A DNA stretch of 50,409 nucleotides from Methanobacterium veterum (GTDB lineage: Archaea > Methanobacteriota > Methanobacteria > Methanobacteriales > Methanobacteriaceae). Positions within the stretch are counted from its first letter, which is position 1; each line of letters opens with the position of its first letter. Made by a program: the position numbers and the translations under genes. The stretch spans positions 1 to 50,409 of the forward strand of contig NZ_KN050693.1 in NCBI RefSeq assembly GCF_000745485.1, written 5' to 3'. Below the pieces are notes generated by a model, which was not told the origin of the DNA, made no database searches, and was given only the letters and a program-made list of their open reading frames with translations. Of the stretch, positions 8,539 to 15,028 are shown piece after piece.

Positions 8539-9888
8539 ATTATATCAAAAGACATTAAAAGCATTAAAAGCCAGATTGTAATTGTTTTTTTGGCTTTTTT
8601 AGTGGGTATGACCCTTTATGAAGTTGTAAAACAATTATTGTTTCCCAGTATAAATATATGGGAATCACATGTTATGACTATTTCTTTTACAACAATTTTA
8701 GCTGCTATTCTCGCTTATTTTGTGTTAAATGATCGGGAAAAGCTGATAAAACAGTTGGAGCAGGCTAATTATAATCTTGAAGATCAGATTGAAGAAAGGA
8801 TGGCAGAAGTTAAAAGGTTAGCTAACATTGTGGAGTCATCGGATGATGCTATTATTGGAATGGATTTAAATTTTCGAATATCCAGCTGGAATCATGGCGC
8901 AGTAGAAATGTACGGATATTCCTCAGGTGAAATAATTGGAAAGCATATATTTATTTTAATGGAACCTGAGGAACAGGTTAATAATTTGAGATTGATTGAG
9001 AGAGCTAAAAATGGGGAGAGTATAGAACATGTTGAATTGGAATGTTTGAAAAAGGACGGATCCCATTTTTACTTGTCTATAACATTTTCTCCAATTAAAA
9101 ATGATAAAGGTAATATTGTTGGAATATCTTCAATTTCTAAAGATATTACTCGGCGTAAGAATGCAGAAGAGCAGCTAAAGGATACAATAAATGAATTAAA
9201 ACGTTCAAATGATGAACTACAGCAGTTTGCCTTCATTACCAGTCATGATCTCCAGGAACCTTTAAGGACCATTGCCAGTTACGCTCAACTGATTGAAAGG
9301 CGCTACAAAGGTAAGCTGGATAATGAAGCCGATGAATTCATTGAATTCATGGTTGATGGTGCAAAAAGAATGAAGCAGATGATCCAGGGTTTGCTTGATT
9401 ATTCCCGTATTGAAACAAAAGGTGGAAAATTCCAGGATTTTAATGCGGGAAGTGCTTTAAATCATGCTTTAAATAATTTAGGGCCTGTAATTAATGAAAA
9501 TAATGCAGAAGTTACTTACGATGCTCTTCCAATAATTTTTGCAGATGAAAACCAGATGATACGTGTGTTCCAGAATCTAATTGGAAATGCGCTTAAATTC
9601 CATAGTGCTGGGCTTAAACCTAAAATTCATATTTCTGCAAGCAAAGAAATTAAAGGATACATTTTTTCTGTTGCAGATAATGGAATAGGGTTAGAAAAGG
9701 AGTATTGTGATAAAATATTTGAAGTGTTCAAAAGATTACACTCTGTTGGAGAATATGATGGGGCAGGAATTGGTTTGGCAATTGTTAAAAGAATTATAGA
9801 TCGCCATAATGGTAAAATTTGGGTTGAATCAGAGTATGGTGAAGGTTCTACGTTTTATTTCATGATACCCTTTAAGGAGTCCCTATAA
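8539..9888 (+). CDS. Membrane PAS sensor histidine kinase
   Basis: Numbered from the TTG at 8590: two short membrane helices (about 1-18 and 29-46), a coiled linker, a PAS domain (75-190), a dimerisation domain with phosphoacceptor His219 in ITSHDLQEPLR, and an HATPase domain with N-box FQNLIGNALKF, G1 DNGIGLE and G2 GAGIGLAIVKR. The TTG would cut the first helix in half. The frame stays open upstream to 8479 and encodes a basic stretch (KDIKSIKSQ) leading into that helix. A strong AAGGAGG (8521-8527) lies 11 bases before an ATT at 8539, with no ATG/GTG/TTG between, so I extend the gene to a non-standard start. The signal is unknown. No response regulator is adjacent. Confidence 0.85.
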   Translation: MISKDIKSIKSQIVIVFLAFLVGMTLYEVVKQLLFPSINIWESHVMTISFTTILAAILAYFVLNDREKLIKQLEQANYNLEDQIEERMAEVKRLANIVESSDDAIIGMDLNFRISSWNHGAVEMYGYSSGEIIGKHIFILMEPEEQVNNLRLIERAKNGESIEHVELECLKKDGSHFYLSITFSPIKNDKGNIVGISSISKDITRRKNAEEQLKDTINELKRSNDELQQFAFITSHDLQEPLRTIASYAQLIERRYKGKLDNEADEFIEFMVDGAKRMKQMIQGLLDYSRIETKGGKFQDFNAGSALNHALNNLGPVINENNAEVTYDALPIIFADENQMIRVFQNLIGNALKFHSAGLKPKIHISASKEIKGYIFSVADNGIGLEKEYCDKIFEVFKRLHSVGEYDGAGIGLAIVKRIIDRHNGKIWVESEYGEGSTFYFMIPFKESL

Positions 9889-10147
9889 ATTTTAAATTAG
9901 TTAAAATTCAGTTTAAAATTAGTTATTGTAAGAGCAAATAAAATTCTCAAAAAAGTTTTAAAACAAGTTTTTTAATCATTTAAAACATTAAAAACTTGAA
10001 TTTAAATAGCAAGGCTGGAAATTATGTTTTTGACTTACAGGTTAAAATATAGAACTTCTGTTTAAAAGTCAATTTAAGGTTTCAGCTAAAAATATAAAAT
10101 AATTTAACTTTAAAAACATATTCTATGAAAATAATAAATGTGATAAA

Positions 10148-10495
10148 ATGTTGCAGTTTGAGGAAATAAAAGAAGATACAGAAGATGTAAAGATTGAAGA
10201 TATTGGAGATAAAGAGACTTCCCTGCCTAAAAGTTTTATTTTGGTTTACACTGATTATGAACTAACTGAAGGATCTATTCCTGAGGTTTGGGGAAAATTA
10301 AATGAACATGATTTTGATGGTGATGCTGAAAATATAGACTTTGTAATTTACTTTGATAATTTAAATAAAACATGTCGAATTATAATGGCGTTATATTATT
10401 CTGAAGATGATTCTAGTGTTCCTGAGGTTAATGAAATTGCTGAATATTACCGCCCCATATTTGAAGATTTCTATAATAAAAATAAACCATATTAG
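10148..10495 (+). CDS. Small acidic hypothetical protein
   Basis: 115 residues, very acidic, with two parts: a charged N-terminus (EEIKEDTEDVKIEDIGDKE) and a compact alpha/beta region containing FVIYFDNLNKTCRIIMALYY. ATG follows GTGAT by 4 bases, a good archaeal ribosome site. No Cys pairs, signal peptide or membrane segment. I do not recognise the family. It is followed by a convergent 38-codon gene. Confidence 0.6.
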   Translation: MLQFEEIKEDTEDVKIEDIGDKETSLPKSFILVYTDYELTEGSIPEVWGKLNEHDFDGDAENIDFVIYFDNLNKTCRIIMALYYSEDDSSVPEVNEIAEYYRPIFEDFYNKNKPY

Positions 10496-10547
10496 TTTTG
10501 TTTGAGTTTATTTCTTATTATTTTTTTTTAAGTATTTGTTATGTATT

Positions 10548-10664
10548 TTAATGCAGTCTGTTTTTCTTTATTGGGTCATTGACCATTGCGTAGATGATAA
10601 AACCGATAAAGGCTGCTGCTATAATAATTTTGTATATTTCTAATGTTTCTAACATTTTTTTCAT
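10548..10664 (-). CDS. Predicted 38-residue single-pass membrane peptide
   Basis: A 38-codon frame: MKKMLETLEIYK, then a hydrophobic segment IIIAAAFIGFIIYAMV, then a basic tail NDPIKKNRLH. The layout (charged end, one helix of about 16-18 residues, positive tail) is typical of real small membrane proteins and unlikely by chance in AT-rich spacer. AGAGTG precedes the ATG closely, and a second in-frame ATG lies three codons on. A perfect palindrome lies 34 bases upstream, where a promoter or operator would be. Function unknown. Confidence 0.5.
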   Translation of the reverse strand: MKKMLETLEIYKIIIAAAFIGFIIYAMVNDPIKKNRLH

Positions 10665-10697
10665 CACTCTAATTTGTGCTGTATTTAAAGGATAAAC

Positions 10698-10714
10698 GAA
10701 TATATATTCAAAAC
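10698..10714. promoter_or_regulatory. Palindromic motif copy 1 (GAATATATATTC)
   Basis: GAATATATATTCAAAAC, whose first 12 bases are a perfect palindrome. The same 17 bases recur at 10969-10985. This copy lies 34 bases upstream of the minus-strand small membrane peptide start. It has the GAA-N6-TTC form, which resembles, without the outer G and C, the GGAA-N6-TTCC operator described for the methanogen nitrogen regulator NrpR. It might also act simply as a TATA-rich promoter. Confidence 0.4.
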
Positions 10715-10968
10715 TAAGATATAATATTTTTGATACTTACAGATCTGCAGTTATATTTGGGATCTTTTTGCTGAATTTTAGATATTTAAATGTTTTCTAT
10801 GCATATATTTTGTAAATATGTCTTTATAGTTAGAAATTTTTCATAATACTTGATTGAATATGGAATTTAATTTGTATTTATTAAATGCACCTGTTAATTT
10901 AAATTTTTAGTTTTATTTACTACCTCATTTTTGGTGCTTTGAAATGCAATAGTTTATATTAAAGTTAT

Positions 10969-10985
10969 GAATATATATTCAAAAC
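10969..10985. promoter_or_regulatory. Palindromic motif copy 2 (GAATATATATTC)
   Basis: Second exact copy of GAATATATATTCAAAAC, 271 bases from the first and about 300 bases before the NifX-like gene. Exact repetition of 17 bases around a palindrome in one intergenic region suggests a shared protein-binding site. Identity of the regulator is not established. Confidence 0.4.
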
Positions 10986-11284
10986 ATGTTGGGGTAAGGT
11001 TCATACTTGAGAACCTAGATCAGGTATTTTAAAACATATTCAACGGAATAAATAGGCAAAATTGAACCAACAGAGAATACATTGGGTGAGATATAATCGA
11101 TTTGGTTAAATAGATTATAAACGTATTAAACAGAAAAAACAGCAATAATGGGTATTTATCAGCCAACTTTTCATAAAATTTTAAACTCTGGCGGGAAATA
11201 GAAGTAATTTCAGTGCATATGGAGGGTATTTGGGGATGGGAAGTTGGAATGTTACAAATTGTAGACATACTGGAGGTGAATTAA

Positions 11285-11680
11285 ATGAAAGTAGCTATTA
11301 CATCAACTGGACTTAGTTTGGAATCAAATATAAGCAACGTATTTGGAAGAAGCCCCAATTTTATCGTTGCAGATCTGGAAAATGGTAAAGTTGAAAATGT
11401 TTTACCCATTGAAAATCCTGCAAAAAATGAAAGGGGAGCCGGGAACTTAGCGGCACAATTTATAGTAGATCAAGGTGTTGAAGCTCTGATTATAGGAGAA
11501 TTAGGTAATGTTGCCTTTGGTATTTTAAGAAATGCAGGAATTAAAATTTATAAAATCAGTCCTGGAAGTGTAGAAAAAAACATTAGATACTTTGGGGAAG
11601 GTAAATTAGATGAAATAGACTCAGTATCTTCAGGATTTCCTGGAAGGGGTAAAAGCCTAGGTGGAATTAGGCATAGATAA
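11285..11680 (+). CDS. Dinitrogenase iron-molybdenum cofactor (NifX/NifB C-terminal-like) family protein
   Basis: A 131-residue protein of the NifX/NafY/NifB-C ribonuclease H-like fold: it opens MKVAITSTGLSLESNISNVFGRSPNF, the family's usual start with the FGRSP motif, and has EALIIGELGNVAFGILRNAGIKIY in the centre. Members bind iron-sulfur or FeMo-co precursors, but many methanogens carry stand-alone copies unrelated to nitrogenase. The glycine-rich tail (GFPGRGKSLGG) is flexible. ATG follows GGAGGTGAAT closely. A ferredoxin lies 55 bases downstream in the same direction, probably co-transcribed, which fits a role in iron-sulfur handling. Confidence 0.87.
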   Translation: MKVAITSTGLSLESNISNVFGRSPNFIVADLENGKVENVLPIENPAKNERGAGNLAAQFIVDQGVEALIIGELGNVAFGILRNAGIKIYKISPGSVEKNIRYFGEGKLDEIDSVSSGFPGRGKSLGGIRHR

Positions 11681-11735
11681 TAACGTTCTCTGGGAACAAT
11701 TAGATCAGCATAGTGAAAAACAGCAGGTGAGTTAA

Positions 11736-11924
11736 ATGGTTAAAATAACAGTAGATTACGATAAATGCGAAGGTGCAGAATGCGGGGAATGCGCAGATGT
11801 ATGCCCCATGGAAGTTCTTGTAATTGAGGAAGATACTCTTGTAATCAAGAACAAAGGGGAATGCAGCTTGTGCGAAGTATGTATGGATGTATGTCCAGAT
11901 GAAGCAATAAAAGTTGAGGAATGA
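11736..11924 (+). CDS. 2[4Fe-4S] ferredoxin
   Basis: 62 residues with two four-cysteine clusters. The first is spread over CEGAECGECADVCP and the second is CSLCEVCMDVCPDEA, the classical arrangement of low-potential bacterial-type ferredoxins. The first cluster has an inserted GAE between the first cysteine and CGEC. It probably carries electrons in the cytoplasm, perhaps to or from the NifX-like product upstream. An AGGTGA ribosome site precedes the ATG. A hairpin follows the stop codon. Confidence 0.93.
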   Translation: MVKITVDYDKCEGAECGECADVCPMEVLVIEEDTLVIKNKGECSLCEVCMDVCPDEAIKVEE

Positions 11925-11926
11925 TT

Positions 11927-11962
11927 GAGCATTAAATGAGTTATTAATTAATTTTAATGCTC
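11927..11962 (+). terminator. Inverted repeat after ferredoxin gene
   Basis: GAGCATTAAA (11927-11936) and TTTAATGCTC (11953-11962) are perfect 10-base arms around a 16-base AT loop, starting two bases after the ferredoxin stop. It probably ends or stabilises the nifX-like/ferredoxin transcript. Confidence 0.5.
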
Positions 11963-12228
11963 TCATTACACTTTTATAAACTAGGGATATAACTTTCAAA
12001 TTTAGGATCAATTAATTAAAACTGCTTTAAAGAATAATTTTGTATATTTATATATTTTAAATTAAATTAACCAATAAAAACATTTATTTTATGAAAATAG
12101 CTAGAATTAGGGAACGTTAACTTCATTGAATAACTGATGAAAAAAGTTATACCTTTTAAAAATAAAGTAATAGTAAGAACTTCTTTATAGTTTTTAAAAA
12201 GATATTAATCAATATTTTCAGGGGAGGT

Positions 12229-14313
12229 ATTGAATTAAATACAAAAAATAGCATATTCAAGGAAATATTTGATAAGTCTCCTACTGGTATTTTTTGTTAT
12301 GATAAAAAGGGTAATTTAATTGATGTTAATTATACTGCCCTAAAAATAACAGGTATTACTTCTTTAGATGATTTTAAAAAAATTAATTTATTTGATAGTC
12401 ATGATATTGCATTAAGAAAGGATGAATTGATTAAAACAGGTTTGGTTAAGTTTCAATCTAGTTTAAACTATGAAAATATCAGAAATGACGGAAGTTATGC
12501 TTCTGTAAATTCTGGAACTGCTTTTATTGATTGGACTATCTCTAAAGCCGATTTTGGTTTTTTAGTTCAAATTCGGGATGTTACTGAACATACAGAAATT
12601 GAAAAAGAGTTAAAAAAATCAGCAGAAGAGATCAAAAGAAATAACAAAGTATTAAACGGCATAATTAAAATATTTCAGGCCGGTTTAAGAGTTAAAAGTA
12701 AAAAAGAATTAGCTCAAATGTCATTAAAAATTATTGAGGAAATTATGGGCAGCTCTTCTGGTTTTATATGTGAGATAACACCTAAAAAATTATTAAATAC
12801 TATTGCAACAAGTTTTTCTGGGGCGTGCGAACGTAAAACACCCGAGGGTAAACAGTTGGTTATGGAAACAGATTTACCTATTAAAGGAATTAGGTGGAGT
12901 GTTATTAATGAAGCAAGGCCTTTAATTTTTAATGACATTAATAAACATCCAAAATGGATTGAACCTCCAGAAGACCATGTTAAAATTAAAAGTTTCATGG
13001 GCGTGCCTTTAATGTATTCTGGTGAAGTTTTTGGCGAAATTGGACTGGTTCATACAGATGGAGATTTTAGTCAGGATGATTTAGAAATAGTTGAATTAAT
13101 ATCTACTGTAGTTATGGAAGCTTTAATGAGTTATAAATCCAGAAATCAATTAACAGAGTATAAAATTAAGTCAGAGGAATTAGTTAGAAAATTTAAAGAT
13201 AGTGAGGAATCATTTAGGGCACTTGCAGAAAATTCACCTGATCTTATAACACGGATCGACACTGATTTTAAATACATTTTTATTAATTTTAAAATTTTAG
13301 AATTGCAGGGTAATTACCCTGACTTTTATATGGGTAAAACCTTTGAGGAAACAGGCACCCCTATGAGATATGCTGAAATGTGGAGGTCAAAATATCAAAA
13401 ATTACTGGATACTGGTGAATTACAGAAGTTTGAATACAGTTCTATAACTAATGATGGTTTTAGATATTTTGAGACCACTGCCGTACCTGAATATAATTCT
13501 AAAGGCGAAATTGAATCGATACTGTCTATAAGTCGTGACATTACTGAAAGAAAGAATAGTGAAAGACAATTAAAAGAAATTATAACTGAACTGCAGCGTT
13601 CTAATAAAGAATTACAGAGTTTTGCTTACATTACAAGCCATGACCTGCAGGAACCGCTGCGGACTATTGCCAGTTATGCGCAGTTAATTGAAAGACGTTA
13701 TAAGGGTAAGCTTGATGATGACGCTGATGAATTCATTGAGTACATGGTTGATGGTGCAAAGAGAATGAAAAGCATGATTCAGGGCTTGCTTGATTATTCC
13801 CGTGTTGGGACAAAAGGAAACGAATTTAAAGAATTCAATGCTCAAGAAGCTTTAGATTATGCTTTAAGTAACTTAGAATCTTCAATTGCTGAAAATAATG
13901 CTGAAATAACCAGTGATCCAATTCTTCCTGTAATTTTCGCCGATGAAGATCAAATTGCACGCGTATTCCAGAATCTAATTGGAAATGCGCTTAAATTCTG
14001 TAAGGATGGTATAATGCCTGAAATTCACGTTTCAGCTCGAAAAAAAGATAAAGAATATGTTTTTTCAGTTAGTGACAATGGAATTGGAATGGAAGAACAG
14101 TACAGTGACCATATTTTTGAAGTGTTCAAGCGATTACATTCAATTGATGAGTATCAAGGTGCAGGAATAGGTCTGGCTATAGTTAAACGAATAGTGGATC
14201 GTCATGGTGGGCGTGTTTGGGTTGAATCAGAGTTAGGTAAAGGTTCGACATTTTATTTTACCATACCTGTTAGAAATAAAGCCCTTCTAAGGATAATTAA
14301 TAAGATTAAATAA
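12229..14313 (+). CDS. PAS-GAF-PAS sensor histidine kinase
   Basis: Numbered from TTG 12427, the first standard start: end of PAS1 (1-60), GAF domain (about 75-240), PAS2 (260-375), a dimerisation domain with His405 in ITSHDLQEPLR, and an HATPase with FQNLIGNALKF, DNGIGME and GAGIGLAIVKR. Bases before 12427 in the same frame encode the missing front of PAS1 (IFKEIFDKSPTGIFCYDKKG, then a typical PAS core), so the TTG cannot be the true start. The frame is open back to 12163 without ATG, GTG or TTG. A GGGGAGG site (12221-12227) lies almost against an ATT at 12229, with a TTA at 12235. No membrane helix is seen, so it is likely cytoplasmic. Its kinase core is a close paralogue of the 8539-9888 gene. 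The ligand is unknown. Confidence 0.87.
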   Translation: MELNTKNSIFKEIFDKSPTGIFCYDKKGNLIDVNYTALKITGITSLDDFKKINLFDSHDIALRKDELIKTGLVKFQSSLNYENIRNDGSYASVNSGTAFIDWTISKADFGFLVQIRDVTEHTEIEKELKKSAEEIKRNNKVLNGIIKIFQAGLRVKSKKELAQMSLKIIEEIMGSSSGFICEITPKKLLNTIATSFSGACERKTPEGKQLVMETDLPIKGIRWSVINEARPLIFNDINKHPKWIEPPEDHVKIKSFMGVPLMYSGEVFGEIGLVHTDGDFSQDDLEIVELISTVVMEALMSYKSRNQLTEYKIKSEELVRKFKDSEESFRALAENSPDLITRIDTDFKYIFINFKILELQGNYPDFYMGKTFEETGTPMRYAEMWRSKYQKLLDTGELQKFEYSSITNDGFRYFETTAVPEYNSKGEIESILSISRDITERKNSERQLKEIITELQRSNKELQSFAYITSHDLQEPLRTIASYAQLIERRYKGKLDDDADEFIEYMVDGAKRMKSMIQGLLDYSRVGTKGNEFKEFNAQEALDYALSNLESSIAENNAEITSDPILPVIFADEDQIARVFQNLIGNALKFCKDGIMPEIHVSARKKDKEYVFSVSDNGIGMEEQYSDHIFEVFKRLHSIDEYQGAGIGLAIVKRIVDRHGGRVWVESELGKGSTFYFTIPVRNKALLRIINKIK

Positions 14314-15028
14314 TGGTATAGTTTAAAAACATTAAGAACATGTTTTTCACGTTCATAATCTATTTTTTTAATCATTTTTTATAATGAGGTTGTACAGGTA
14401 AATTTCATGTAAATATCCATGTTCTTAGGATAATTTCTATATCTGCAATTTAAAAGGAAGTATAATTCCTGCAAATATCATAAAAAGGGGTTTTTTATAA
14501 AATTAGAGGGTATCCATGGACACCAAATGAAAATATTCAATGTCCATGAATTTAAGTACTTTACTTAAAATATTAATTAAAAGGGGATGAGATCAATACT
14601 TATCAGTATTGACCTAAATTACTAATGTGTGGTTTTGTATATAAATTTTATGGTTTAAAGAGATAATAATAATTTATACGTAATTTTATAAATTATAATA
14701 CGTTTTTATTAAAAAATCAACTTTATTTTATTATTTTATCTAATTTTAACCTTTTTGAGCAGTTCAATTTTAATACTTTTCTTGTGATATGTCTCAAAGG
14801 GTTTTAAAATAATGGCGTTATAACTCTTTTTTGATATATGTATATTCTAATTAGTTTCTCCTGCTTGGATGTGTAAAAATATCTGTTTTTTTGAGGGATC
14901 TTGGGCTGCACCATAATCCTATTTTTTTACTCCCCTAAAATATGAAGTCCATAAAATTTAACGGTAGGATACTTTCTGAATTCGATAAAAAAACTTGATC
15001 TTCAATTAAAAAGAAAAATGAATTTAAT
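14314..15028. other. Long convergent intergenic region with hairpins
   Basis: 715 bases between two converging genes. Two inverted repeats stand out: TCAATACT-TATC-AGTATTGA (14593-14612, perfect 8-base arms) and CATGGACA...TGTCCATG near 14515-14550. A 36-codon minus-strand frame near 14815-14925 starts with ATG but its nearest purine-rich site is too far away. No gene can be supported. Confidence 0.4.

Larger units (their letters stand above)
10665..11284. other. Long regulatory-looking intergenic region before nifX-like gene
   Basis: About 620 bases with no convincing gene on either strand. It holds two copies of a 17-base motif with a palindromic core (annotated separately), a richer patch at 10988-11020 with GGTTC...GAACC arms, and a 21-codon frame ending just before the next gene's ribosome site. 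The 79-codon minus-strand frame at 11029-11268 has no ribosome site and is not accepted. Confidence 0.4.

Noticed and set aside
11029..11268. 79-codon minus-strand frame with hydrophobic stretches
   Set aside because: No ribosome site, poor residue pattern, and it lies in the regulatory gap before the nifX-like gene; hydrophobicity is expected from AT-rich DNA.
14815..14925. 36-codon minus-strand frame with ATG in the gap after the second kinase
   Set aside because: Its purine-rich site is too far from the ATG and the residues show no structure; not supported.
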